The notes under the pieces are model-generated. The model ran no database searches, was not told the DNA's origin, and saw only the letters and a list, made by a program, of their open reading frames with translations. A stretch of DNA of 64,000 nucleotides from Pseudoflavonifractor phocaeensis (GTDB lineage: Bacteria; Bacillota; Clostridia; Oscillospirales; Oscillospiraceae), in assembly GCF_016901735.1 (NCBI RefSeq), contig NZ_JACLZC010000007.1:1-64000 (forward strand). Direction: 5' to 3'. Both the position numbers and the translations under genes were made by a program. Numbering within the stretch: the first letter of the stretch is position 1; every line of letters starts with the position of its first letter. This document shows positions 26,206 to 34,850 of the stretch, piece after piece.

Positions 26206-26960
26206 TACTGCTTGCCTCCTTCCGCCGCTTCCCGCGCTTTGGCTTCCGCCTTGGCTTTCGCCCGCTGCCACATGGGGCAAAGGGGCTTCTTTTCTCCTGT
26301 GCGCACATAGACCAGATCCACAATGGGGGCGGGAATGTCGATCTCATCGGGGCCCAGCTCGCCCACTTCCACCAGCTCCTCCACTTCCGCGATGACCAGG
26401 TCGGCGGCCAGGGCCATGTAGCTGTTGGTGGCCCGGCTCATGAGACGGAAGTTCAGGTTGCCGGCCTTGTCCGCCTTGGTGGCCTTGATGAGGGCCACGT
26501 CGGCGTGGAGGGGCAGCTCCAGCAAATATTCTTTTCCGTTGATGGTCAGCTTCTGCTTGCCCTTTTCCACATCGGTGCCTAGGCCGGTGGGGGTGAGACA
26601 GCCGCCCAGACCGGCGCCGCCGCAGCGGATGCGCTCGGCAAAGGTGCCCTGGGGGACAAACTCAATGTCCAGCTCGCCGGCGAACATCTGGTCCCGGGCT
26701 TCCGGGTTGAGGCCGATGTGGGTGGTGATGAGGCTTCGGACCCGGTGCTCGTGAATGAGCCGGCCCAGTCCCTGATCCGGCATACCGCCGGAGACCGCGA
26801 TGGCATCAATGTCCTTGACGCCCTTTTTCAGCAGCTCGGTGATGAGCTCCTCGGCGGAAAATTCGCCGTGCCAGTCGCCGAACATGATGACCTGGCCGTC
26901 ATGGATGCCGGCCACGGCCTCCTCGCGGGTCACGATCTTAGATTTCAAATCTCTTACCAC
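26205..26960 (-). CDS. CoA transferase, alpha subunit (family I)
   Basis: This 251-residue A subunit has AVAGIHDGQVIMFGDWHG at the N-terminus and the glycine-rich CoA-binding loop GAGLGGCLTPTGLGT near residue 116. ELPLHADVALIKATKADKAGN follows. Homologues form alpha2beta2 enzymes such as acetate/acetoacetate or butyrate/acetoacetate CoA transferase. The C-terminal tail is rich in Ala, Lys and Glu and somewhat longer than usual. Crotonase lies 31 bp upstream on the same strand, so the operon probably acts in a beta-hydroxyacyl/enoyl-CoA fermentation branch. Lysine or glutamate breakdown is a guess from context. Confidence 0.9.
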   Translation of the reverse strand: MVRDLKSKIVTREEAVAGIHDGQVIMFGDWHGEFSAEELITELLKKGVKDIDAIAVSGGMPDQGLGRLIHEHRVRSLITTHIGLNPEARDQMFAGELDIEFVPQGTFAERIRCGGAGLGGCLTPTGLGTDVEKGKQKLTINGKEYLLELPLHADVALIKATKADKAGNLNFRLMSRATNSYMALAADLVIAEVEELVEVGELGPDEIDIPAPIVDLVYVRTGEKKPLCPMWQRAKAKAEAKAREAAEGGKQ

Positions 26961-26991
26961 CTTTCATGTGGGGACGGACGGTTGCCGCCCT

Positions 26992-27786
26992 TTATTGACC
27001 CTGGAATTGGGGCTTGCGCTTTTCCATAAATGCCTTGCAGCCTTCCTGGAAGTCCATGGAGGCGGCGCACTGGCGCTGGGTGGGGACCTCGGTCTCGTCC
27101 AGCCATTTTTTGTAATCGGCGTAGCTGGCGTCATAAATCTGCTTTTTGATGTTTTTGTAGGAAATGAGGGGACCGGCGGCCAGCTTTTTGGCAAAGGCCA
27201 TGGTGACCTCGTCCAGCTCGTCCACCGTGGTGACCCGATAGGCCAGGCCCAGGTCCTTGGCCTCCTGAGCGCCCATGGGACGGCCGGTGGCCGCCAGCTC
27301 CATGGTACGGGCGGTGCCGATGCTCTTACAGAGCAGATAGGTGGCGCCGGTGTCGGGCACGAGGCCCAGGTTGACGAAAGCCAGGATGAATTTTGCGTTG
27401 TCGGCGCAGATCATAAAGTCGCCGGCCAGGGCCAGACTCACACCCGCGCCCGCCGCCGCGCCGCACACCGAGGTGATGACCAGCTTGCTCATCCGTTTGA
27501 TGCCGTCGGCCACGCTGCCCACCTTGCTGATGAGGCCGTCCATATTGACCTCGCCGCCGGCCTGGATCAGCTGATAGAAGTAGCCAATGTCTCCGCCGGC
27601 GGAGAAAGCCTTCCGGCTGCCCTTGAGCACCACCACCCGCACAGCCGGGTCCTGTTCCGCGGCGTCCACCACATACTGAAGCTCGTCGGCCATCTGCTCG
27701 TCAATGGCGTTGAGGTTTTTGAGATAGTCCATGGTGATGACTGCCACTCCGTCCTGTACGGTATAGATCAGTTTTTTCAGCTCCAT
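26992..27786 (-). CDS. Enoyl-CoA hydratase/isomerase (crotonase) family protein
   Basis: This 264-residue crotonase-fold protein has both oxyanion-hole segments, RKAFSAGGDIGYFYQ near residue 65 and CGAAAGAGVSLALAGDFMIC near 105-125. FILAFVNLGLVPDTGATYLL follows. A Glu at the classical second catalytic position is not clearly present (GLVPDTG has Asp), so isomerase or hydrolase activity is as possible as hydration. The ATG at 27786 has AAGGAG 10 nt upstream; 13 extra in-frame residues further up are rejected. It is the first gene of the three-gene operon. Confidence 0.87.
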   Translation of the reverse strand: MELKKLIYTVQDGVAVITMDYLKNLNAIDEQMADELQYVVDAAEQDPAVRVVVLKGSRKAFSAGGDIGYFYQLIQAGGEVNMDGLISKVGSVADGIKRMSKLVITSVCGAAAGAGVSLALAGDFMICADNAKFILAFVNLGLVPDTGATYLLCKSIGTARTMELAATGRPMGAQEAKDLGLAYRVTTVDELDEVTMAFAKKLAAGPLISYKNIKKQIYDASYADYKKWLDETEVPTQRQCAASMDFQEGCKAFMEKRKPQFQGQ

Positions 27787-27919
27787 TGATACTCCGCTCC
27801 TTTTTTTATGATAGTTGGGTGACAAACGGAAAAAGCTGCGTTATAAAAGAAAAAGGGCTGTGGACGGGCTGGGTGGAAAGCGCGGCTGGAACGCGGCCGT
27901 TCCAAAAGAGGATAAAAAC

Positions 27920-27942
27920 ATTTTGGCAATTATCGCCAAAAT
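27920..27942. promoter_or_regulatory. Palindromic operator overlapping the start of the crotonase operon mRNA
   Basis: ATTTTGGC (27920-27927) and GCCAAAAT (27935-27942) are perfect inverted repeats 7 bp apart. They begin about 12 bp downstream of the -10 box at 27954-27959, covering the likely transcript start. That is where a repressor such as a TetR or GntR protein would block transcription. No regulator gene is adjacent, so the binding protein is unknown. Confidence 0.6.
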
Positions 27943-27953
27943 TTTATACATAT

Positions 27954-27982
27954 AGTATACCATAAATAAGCAATTATGACAA
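27954..27982 (-). promoter_or_regulatory. Promoter of the crotonase / CoA-transferase operon
   Basis: On the minus strand TTGTCA, 17 bp, TATACT with an upstream TGG (extended -10) makes a strong sigma-A promoter. Transcription would run leftward, leaving a 5' leader of about 160 nt. Together with the plus-strand promoter at 28059 this explains the 337-bp gap, where no gene is seen. Confidence 0.7.
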
Positions 27983-28058
27983 GAAAAATTTAGGACGCGC
28001 AATAATTGGCCCCGGCGGCGCGGCGCGCTCCGAAGAAGGACAATGAAAACAGAGCGGG

Positions 28059-28087
28059 TTGAAATTTGAGAAGCAGTTAAGTAAAAT
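28059..28087 (+). promoter_or_regulatory. Promoter of the NTPase-HEPN operon
   Basis: TTGAAA (28059-28064), 17-bp spacer, TAAAAT (28082-28087). Both hexamers differ from consensus at one or two positions only. The expected transcript begins near 28094, giving a 30-40 nt leader. Confidence 0.65.
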
Positions 28088-28123
28088 ACCATACATATAG
28101 ATGCCGAAAGGCAGAAAGAAAGG

Positions 28124-31100
28124 ATGATCACCTTGGCCACACTGCTTGAGAAAAAACTGTCCCGATTGACCCCCGGCACCCAAGTCGAGCTCACCTATGA
28201 CTGCGGAGACGCGTTGCGCAAAAAAGTCATAGGTACGGTGGTGGACAACGACAACGAAGAGAGCATCGAGGTGCTCTCCCAAGACGGAACAGACCTGATT
28301 TTGAATTACTGCGACATCAAAATGCTCAGCGCCCAGCCGGGGGGCCAGAGACCGGCTCCGGAGGAAAAGAGAGAGGAGGAGGTCAGACCGAGCCGCAAAC
28401 CGCTTTACGAGGAAGCGCCGGAGGATATCCTCAACGTCAACGACCAGAAACTGGAACAGCTGATGGACCAGATGCCAAAGCAGGACCGGAAAAAGCTTTC
28501 GGGTGTGTATGACAGCTTCCGGTACGGCGTACGGATGAGCGACAAAAGCAAACTCTCATCCGCGGCCCAGAACGGAAAACGCATCCTCTTTGATGCGGCG
28601 GACCAGGATTATGACTGGTCTGACGAGGCGATTTTGTTTTGCACCTATCTTTTGCGCAGAGCCAACAGCTACGACCATGAAGTGCCGCTCATTGGTGAAT
28701 TTTACCATGAAGCCGCCGCTTCCTGCTGGAAGGAGGGAAAATACAGCCTCTCCGCCGCCTATGCCATCCTTGCCATACTGAAAGGCGGGCATGACGCGGA
28801 CAGGAATCTGATGATCCTCACAGTCAACGGAATCGTAAAGGGCAACGACATTTCCGGCCTGCGCATCCTGAACGAACGCCTGCCGGACGGCTTTGCAACT
28901 AATCTGAAAGAGATGATCGGAGACCTCTTCCTGGCCAAAGGGCTCCGGATCACCAAGGAGCAGGAGATACAGGAGGCCATTCAGACGCTGGAAACCATGT
29001 ACGGTCAGGGGGAGATGCTGGAAGAGCTCCAATACTGGTTGGGAGAGGAAGAGACGGAGGACAAGCCGTCGTCTGAGGTCCAGGCGGGACCGGATAAAGC
29101 CGGGGAGCAGACGGCTCCCCCTTTGGCAAAGCCGCAGTGTGCCTACGGAGTCATCAGCAGGCTGAACTGGGGAGAACATACGGGCAAGATCCAGGGGGAG
29201 GACGGCGAGAGCTATACCTTTGCCTATACGGACATTGCCGACAACGCGCTCAGAAAAAGCGTGGAGGACTGTATGCGCGCCGACCTGGGCGGGGCCGTCT
29301 ATGGGGTGCGGTTCCTTGCGGACGGAAGCGCCGCCAGGCAGATCCAGCAGGCCATGTTTGTGGACCGGGCCAGGTCGCTCATGGTGGACGGCAGCCAGAG
29401 TGACCGCTTTGAGCGGGCCTATGATCTTTGCAAGCGGGCGCTTGAGACCCAGGATGTCACCAGAGCGCTGGTGGAGCTGGTCAAGATTGCGGAGACGCTT
29501 TATGGCAAAAACGGCGACCAGACTATTTTGGAGGAGACCATTGCCTGCTACGAAAAGCGCAAGGATAAATACCCCACCGATAAACCGGCTTACATCATGA
29601 ACGTGGCCCGGTGCTATGGATATCTCAAGCAGTACCCCAAGATGATCGAGCACTTTGAACGGGCCGTTGGGATGGACGGGCTGGGCATCGGCGCCCGGCT
29701 CCCCATTACGGGCACCTATCTCAAGATGCTCAATGAGTACCAAAAGGCCTCGGGCGACAAAGGGATGTTCTCTAAAATGCTGGGTGTTGTCGCCGACTTG
29801 GAGAAGTCGTGGGGCAGCAAGATCGCCCAGGAGCCAAAATGGACAGATCAGTATAAAAGCGCCATTCTGCCCTACAAGATGATCGCGGAATGCGGACTGG
29901 ACCGGCTGGAGGAGGCCCAGGAGACCTATGCCGCGCTCTCCGTGTCCAAGGCGACGCAGGAGACGTTGGAGGCGCTGCTGCGGGAGACCAGGGAACGTCT
30001 GGCGCCGCAGCCGGAAGCGCCCACGGAGGACGTGGGGGCCTATGACCCGCTGCCGGAGGTTCTTGGGGATTATCAGGACCCGCTGCCGGAGGAGGAAGAA
30101 GAGGGAGAGATACCGCCCTATGAAGATGCCGGCGGCTGGAACGCACTTTGCCTCACCAAGCGGGAGGCGGCAGACTGTGCCGTTGGGATGGGCGGTCAAG
30201 GTTTTATACCGGAGATGCTGGCCTATCTTCGGGCCGCGGCCAATCTGAACCCGGAGCTGGAGCCCCTTTACCGGACCGTGGCCCTGGCGGCCAACGATCC
30301 CATGCATCCGGCGGACGATCGGGTGCAGACCCTTAACGACGCGCTGGCCGGCAGCGACACGGACTACCCCGTGCTCACCGACTACTGTATGGGAGCGGCC
30401 TTCCTCAGAATGGCCTTTGTGTCGGGGGCGGGCTATGACTATAACGCCAAGGGGCTCCGGGACAGCATTGCGGTCTGCCAACAGCCGGCCATGGGACGTG
30501 TATGCGACCTGCTGGAGGAATTCCACAGAGAGACCGGCCGCGCCATCGACATCTACGCCGACTACCGCAACCAGGATGTCAAACGGCTGCTGGCGGACCA
30601 GCAGGAGACGGTAAGCCACGCTCAGGACCTTTATACCAAATTTGTTTTGACCCCGGCCAGAGAGGGGGTTAAATTTGCCCGCCTTCTGGAGGCAAAGAAG
30701 CTCCTCTTTGCCAAGGACGGCACGCTGGCCACCCTCCTCCAATCTATCATCGACCAGGATCAGGAGGCGCTGGAGGAAGAAAAGGAGTCCTTTGTCCGGC
30801 AGTTCCTCAACGGCGTCCCCCGTTTCTCCGGAAATCAGATCAGCGAACAGGCCATGGAGGACCTGATCGAGGAGGTATGGGAGCAGGCGGGGAAAAACAT
30901 GCAGCAGAAAAAGGTAAATGCCCGCCTCCAGGGTGAGCGCCGCAACAATCTGCGCTCCAACCTCCGGGAGGTGCTCTCCACCGTCTGCCGCTGGTATGAC
31001 CTGGACGAGCAGAGCGCCGGGTTGACCTGGCGCACCGAGGAGGGAGCAGAAGCCTATCAGCAGGCGCGGCCCCGGCTCCTGGAGCAGCTGGGAGAGATCG

Positions 31101-33730
31101 GCGCGTGTTTCTCCGCCGGGACGGAGGAAGATCCCCAGGCCGCCGCCGGCCGGCGTCTGCTCTGCCGCACCGCCGAGGAGCTGGCGGCCCGGCTGGAGGG
31201 GAGATGGAAGTACGGACAGGAAAAATTCCTGTATGTGGACTTCCTCAAGACGGGCTGCGTCATGCTGGATCAGGACTTCATGCCTGAGCTGAGCGCCACC
31301 TTCTGCGTCCTGCCGGAGTTCAATATCCTGGCGCGGATTCGCCGGCATGTGGAGCGCCATAAGCCCTCCTTCCAGGAGCAGATCGACCGGATCTACGGCC
31401 CCGACAAGTGCTGCAGCAACTACGGCAGCGCCGGTCTGATCGTCCGGTATCTGGAGGCGATGGGGGAGGAGACCGTCACCCTGCCGGAGCATCCCGAGCG
31501 CTTTGTGGAGCACTCGGCCATGCAGTTGGATATGCGCTACCGCAGCTTCCGGGAGACCTACGCCCTGGCCATGAACTATGGGCAGATCATCAAGTCCGAC
31601 GCCTTCTGCTGCACCCTGGAGGATACGGCGCGGTATTGGTACAAATTCTGCAAGGAGTCGGGAGACTATGGCTTCTTTACCAGCTTCCTCTATCACGCCG
31701 AAAATCAGATTCACGCCAGCGCCCGCCAGTATGAGACCCAGCTGGACGAGCAGCTGGACGCGCTGATCGCCAGCAATCAGGACTATTTCAATGCCCATCC
31801 CGATTATGTGGAGGCCATTCGCGCCCAGATCGTCAACCAGAACTTTACCGTGGCCGAGGACTGGATGGCCCGCATCCGCATCGGCGACTTCTCCCTGAAC
31901 GTGCAGCAGCTGGAGGCGCTGGGCTATCTGGAGTCCTTCTGGAACAGCTATGTGGTCATTTACAACCGGGTGGCGGACGCCAGCCGCACGCTGGCCGGCC
32001 TGCTGGGCCGCCGGGAGGTGCGCAACAAGGACTCCAAGCACGCCCAGCAGCTCATCGACAACTGGCTCAGCAGCGGAAATCCCTCCACCCCCGAACGGAT
32101 CGGCCAGCTGCTGAGTCTGTTGGGCTGGCAGAATGTCCGGGTCTCTCCCTGCGCCTTTGCCGGGGAGATGCGCACCGAGCTTTATGAAGTCTGCAAGGAG
32201 AGCAGCTTTGCCGGCCGTGCGGCGCCGCTCCATCCCATCGCGGCCTTCGGCTCCGGCCTGGAGAAAAAGGGGATGTATGTGGCCTGCCTCTATGGCATCT
32301 ACGACTGCGACCGCATTTTTGAGAAGATCCGCGCCCTTGACGTGATCGACGGCAGCAAGGTGATCCTGCTGGATTATGCGCTGGGTCAGGCCGACCGGCG
32401 GGCCCTGGCCCGCAAGATGAAGCAGCGGGAGAGCGGCCTGCGCAACGTGTCCATTGTCATTGACCGGGTCCTCATCACCTATCTGGCCAACAACTATAAC
32501 GAAAACCTCATCAACCGCATCCTGATGGCCACCGCCATGCCCTTCTCCTATTGCCAGCCCTATGTGGTGGACAGCATGCACACCATGCCGCCCGAACTGT
32601 TCATCGGTCGGAAGGACGAGCTCCTCAAGATCGAGCAGCCGGACGGGGTGAATCTGATCTACGGCGGCCGGCAGCTGGGCAAATCGGCGCTCTTCAAAAA
32701 GGCCCTGTCCGATCTGGACGGCTATCAGAACCAGCGGGCGGTGCTCATCGACATCAAGCATCTGGGCTGCGCTGACGCCGCCAAAAAGCTCTCCGCCAAG
32801 CTGATCGACCTGGAGATCACCCCCGACGGGGAGATTACCGACGATTGGGATACCCTGTGCAGAAACATCGAGCGCCGTCTGCGCAGCCGGGACCAGGAGA
32901 TCCGCTATTTCCTGCTGATGCTGGACGAGGCGGACACCTTCATCAAGGACTGTGCCGGCTGCGGGTACCGGCCCCTGGTTGCCCTGAAGGATGTGCAGCA
33001 GTCCCTGCCCGGGCAGTTCAAGTATGTCCTGGCCGGCCTCCATGACATCGTGCGCTTCAACCGTCAGGTGGCGCTGGGCAACAACTCGGTCATCACCCAT
33101 ATGTCCTCCCTGAAGATCACGCCCTTCCGCACCCCGGAGGCCGAGGAGCTGCTCACCGGTCCCCTGAGCTATCTGGGCTTCTCCCTGCCCAGCAAGGTCA
33201 CCGTCTCCCAGATTCTGGCCACCTGCAACTACTTCCCCGGCCTGATCCAGCTTTATGCGAAAAAGCTCATCGAGTCGGTGCGCTCGGCCGACTATGCCGG
33301 CTACGACGTCAAAAAGGCCCCGCCCTATGTGGTCTCCGACGAGCACCTGCGCCGGGTCATGAGCGACAAGGAGTTTGTGGACCAGATCTATGATAAATTT
33401 GAGATCACCCTGACCCTGGACCAGGACGAGGGCAGCTGCTACTATCCGCTGGCTCTGGTGATCGGTCTGCTGTACAATGTAGCGCCCTCCAAATCGGGCT
33501 ACACCGCCCAGGATGTGCTTGCCTGCGCCAGGGACTTTTCCGTATATCCGCTGATGGAGCTGGACGAGGAAAAGATCGACGCCCTCTTCCAGGAACTTCA
33601 GGACCTGAACATTTTGCGCAGCGTGTCCAACAACTCCTATCTGCTGGCCTCCAAGAACTTCCGGGATCTGCTGGGCACCGATGAGGAGATCCTCAACAAG
33701 CTGGTAAAGATGGGAGGCGCGCCGGTATGA
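28124..33730 (+). CDS. Giant TPR / cold-shock-like / STAND-type ATPase protein, candidate conflict-system NTPase
   Basis: This protein has about 1,868 residues and I cannot assign it to a named family. Visible regions: residues 1-70, a small beta domain like SH3/Sm (GTQVELTYDCGDALRKKVIG); 115-320, helical repeats; 338-410, a cold-shock/OB-like segment (YGVISRLNWGEHTGKIQGED); 425-640, TPR-like repeats; 640-670, an acidic linker; 670-1400, long helical scaffold; about 1410-1490, an alpha/beta domain. A STAND/AAA ATPase follows: FIGRKDELL at 1492, Walker A GGRQLGKS at about 1514, Walker B FLLMLDEAD at about 1600, then a C-terminal helical/winged part. The ATPase looks active. The ATG at 28124 has poor ribosome-site spacing; the TTG at 28133 (9 nt after AAAGG) may be the true start. 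It overlaps the HEPN gene by 4 bp. Confidence 0.75.
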   Translation: MITLATLLEKKLSRLTPGTQVELTYDCGDALRKKVIGTVVDNDNEESIEVLSQDGTDLILNYCDIKMLSAQPGGQRPAPEEKREEEVRPSRKPLYEEAPEDILNVNDQKLEQLMDQMPKQDRKKLSGVYDSFRYGVRMSDKSKLSSAAQNGKRILFDAADQDYDWSDEAILFCTYLLRRANSYDHEVPLIGEFYHEAAASCWKEGKYSLSAAYAILAILKGGHDADRNLMILTVNGIVKGNDISGLRILNERLPDGFATNLKEMIGDLFLAKGLRITKEQEIQEAIQTLETMYGQGEMLEELQYWLGEEETEDKPSSEVQAGPDKAGEQTAPPLAKPQCAYGVISRLNWGEHTGKIQGEDGESYTFAYTDIADNALRKSVEDCMRADLGGAVYGVRFLADGSAARQIQQAMFVDRARSLMVDGSQSDRFERAYDLCKRALETQDVTRALVELVKIAETLYGKNGDQTILEETIACYEKRKDKYPTDKPAYIMNVARCYGYLKQYPKMIEHFERAVGMDGLGIGARLPITGTYLKMLNEYQKASGDKGMFSKMLGVVADLEKSWGSKIAQEPKWTDQYKSAILPYKMIAECGLDRLEEAQETYAALSVSKATQETLEALLRETRERLAPQPEAPTEDVGAYDPLPEVLGDYQDPLPEEEEEGEIPPYEDAGGWNALCLTKREAADCAVGMGGQGFIPEMLAYLRAAANLNPELEPLYRTVALAANDPMHPADDRVQTLNDALAGSDTDYPVLTDYCMGAAFLRMAFVSGAGYDYNAKGLRDSIAVCQQPAMGRVCDLLEEFHRETGRAIDIYADYRNQDVKRLLADQQETVSHAQDLYTKFVLTPAREGVKFARLLEAKKLLFAKDGTLATLLQSIIDQDQEALEEEKESFVRQFLNGVPRFSGNQISEQAMEDLIEEVWEQAGKNMQQKKVNARLQGERRNNLRSNLREVLSTVCRWYDLDEQSAGLTWRTEEGAEAYQQARPRLLEQLGEIGACFSAGTEEDPQAAAGRRLLCRTAEELAARLEGRWKYGQEKFLYVDFLKTGCVMLDQDFMPELSATFCVLPEFNILARIRRHVERHKPSFQEQIDRIYGPDKCCSNYGSAGLIVRYLEAMGEETVTLPEHPERFVEHSAMQLDMRYRSFRETYALAMNYGQIIKSDAFCCTLEDTARYWYKFCKESGDYGFFTSFLYHAENQIHASARQYETQLDEQLDALIASNQDYFNAHPDYVEAIRAQIVNQNFTVAEDWMARIRIGDFSLNVQQLEALGYLESFWNSYVVIYNRVADASRTLAGLLGRREVRNKDSKHAQQLIDNWLSSGNPSTPERIGQLLSLLGWQNVRVSPCAFAGEMRTELYEVCKESSFAGRAAPLHPIAAFGSGLEKKGMYVACLYGIYDCDRIFEKIRALDVIDGSKVILLDYALGQADRRALARKMKQRESGLRNVSIVIDRVLITYLANNYNENLINRILMATAMPFSYCQPYVVDSMHTMPPELFIGRKDELLKIEQPDGVNLIYGGRQLGKSALFKKALSDLDGYQNQRAVLIDIKHLGCADAAKKLSAKLIDLEITPDGEITDDWDTLCRNIERRLRSRDQEIRYFLLMLDEADTFIKDCAGCGYRPLVALKDVQQSLPGQFKYVLAGLHDIVRFNRQVALGNNSVITHMSSLKITPFRTPEAEELLTGPLSYLGFSLPSKVTVSQILATCNYFPGLIQLYAKKLIESVRSADYAGYDVKKAPPYVVSDEHLRRVMSDKEFVDQIYDKFEITLTLDQDEGSCYYPLALVIGLLYNVAPSKSGYTAQDVLACARDFSVYPLMELDEEKIDALFQELQDLNILRSVSNNSYLLASKNFRDLLGTDEEILNKLVKMGGAPV

Positions 33731-34791
33731 GTCCAGGCATGATTTGGTGGGGACAGATCGGGAACTCCCTCCGCCTGCTCAGCCGCATCGCCAACGATCT
33801 GCGGGACCGCCGTTCGGCGGTCCTGCGGGTCCCCCGGAGGCTGCCCTGGCGGGCGGCGTTTTATGAGGCGGTGGACCTGCGCCGGTCCTCCTTCGGCGGG
33901 GAACGGCGGCTCCGGCGGCTTCCCTGGGAGGAGGGAGCCGACCCGGGGGCGTATATTCTGGATAAGCTCTGCTCCGAGCGGGTCCGGGCCGACTACTGGC
34001 CGGGGCAGACCTACGGGGCGTACCTGGGGTCCAGGGACGATATCGTGCTGTGCGACTACTACGTCTGGATCACCGGTATCCGGCGCAAGCGGGATCTGTT
34101 CCAGTGGCTGGAATTCGTCACGCAGTATAGGCAGGCGGCAAAGCAGGCCGAGCAGAGCGCCGTTTTTATACTGGAATGCGAAGAGACCGTGGCGGACGCC
34201 TCGGGGATGGACGTCATTGATTACAGCGTGGAAAATTATGACTGCCGGGTGTTCGCGCTGGAGACGGCCAACGCCCTTTGCGCCGGGGAGCTGCGGGCCT
34301 ACCAGGCGGAGCTGGCGCTGAGCCTGGCCGGCAATGACCCGGAGCTCTGCTGCGCCCTGCTGCGGGAGGGCGAACGGCTGCTGCAAGACCCGGTTAGGAC
34401 CGCGCTGGAGGTGTGCAAAACCGCCCTTTCTTCCTCCGGCGAGCCGTTTTCGGCGTTGGAAGAACAGCAGGCGGCCAGCGCGGCGTGGGAGGCGGCCGTG
34501 GTGCTGCTGTTTCCTGTTTTGGAGCGCTTCCGCATGGACTTTATCAAGCGGTTTGACGAGGAGCTTCGGCGGCATCTCCCCATCCACAACTCCAACGGGG
34601 ATGTGGTCCAGGACCCGCAGGATCTGGAGATCGGGCCGCTATACCATATTGTGACGGCGTGTTCAAAGGCGTTTTCCCCCGCCATGGTGGAGGCCATACG
34701 GCTTTGCCGCAATGCGCGCAATCTGCTGGCCCACAATAAGCTCGTCCCCTATGAGGACGTCAGACGGCTTTTGACGCTGGAAAAAAGCTAA
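33727..34791 (+). CDS. Protein with C-terminal HEPN-type RX4H motif, partner of the giant ATPase
   Basis: This 354-residue cytoplasmic protein is of no named family I recognise. The N-terminal part (GMIWWGQIGNSLRLLSRIAN) is amphipathic and basic. The centre has YWPGQTYGAYLGSRDDIVLC, and the rest is helical. Near the C-terminus CRNARNLLAHNK places Arg331 and His336 as RX4H, with the Asn and Ala of the RNxxAH form, the active-site signature of HEPN ribonucleases. A preceding long helix (VLLFPVLERFRMDFIKRF) fits the four-helix HEPN core. The ATGA overlap with the ATPase gene implies fixed stoichiometry. I infer an RNase effector or toxin held in check, or triggered, by the ATPase. Catalysis is unproven. 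Confidence 0.7.
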   Translation: MSPGMIWWGQIGNSLRLLSRIANDLRDRRSAVLRVPRRLPWRAAFYEAVDLRRSSFGGERRLRRLPWEEGADPGAYILDKLCSERVRADYWPGQTYGAYLGSRDDIVLCDYYVWITGIRRKRDLFQWLEFVTQYRQAAKQAEQSAVFILECEETVADASGMDVIDYSVENYDCRVFALETANALCAGELRAYQAELALSLAGNDPELCCALLREGERLLQDPVRTALEVCKTALSSSGEPFSALEEQQAASAAWEAAVVLLFPVLERFRMDFIKRFDEELRRHLPIHNSNGDVVQDPQDLEIGPLYHIVTACSKAFSPAMVEAIRLCRNARNLLAHNKLVPYEDVRRLLTLEKS

Positions 34792-34809
34792 TTAAAAGAC
34801 AAGAAAAAT

Positions 34810-34850
34810 GGAGAGAAAACCGGAAAAACTCTGGTTTTCTCTCCAAATTT
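34810..34850. terminator. Bidirectional terminator between the HEPN and cysteine-desulfurase genes
   Basis: GGAGAGAAAACC (34810-34821) pairs perfectly with GGTTTTCTCTCC (34833-34844). AAATTTTTAT follows on plus and ATTTTTCTTG on minus, so it can end both convergent operons. Confidence 0.85.

Noticed and set aside
28556-33346. Open frame of 1,596 codons on the minus strand opposite the giant ATPase gene
   Set aside because: Composition is Leu/Gly/Val/Gln/His-rich with no recognisable domain, as expected from the antisense of a GC-rich gene. The plus-strand product has clear Walker motifs.
28124-34791. Assignment of the NTPase-HEPN pair to BREX, Zorya, Wadjet or a phage/plasmid module
   Set aside because: None of the marker components of those systems (PglX/PglZ, motor proteins, SMC-like proteins) nor phage genes, integrases or att repeats are present nearby.
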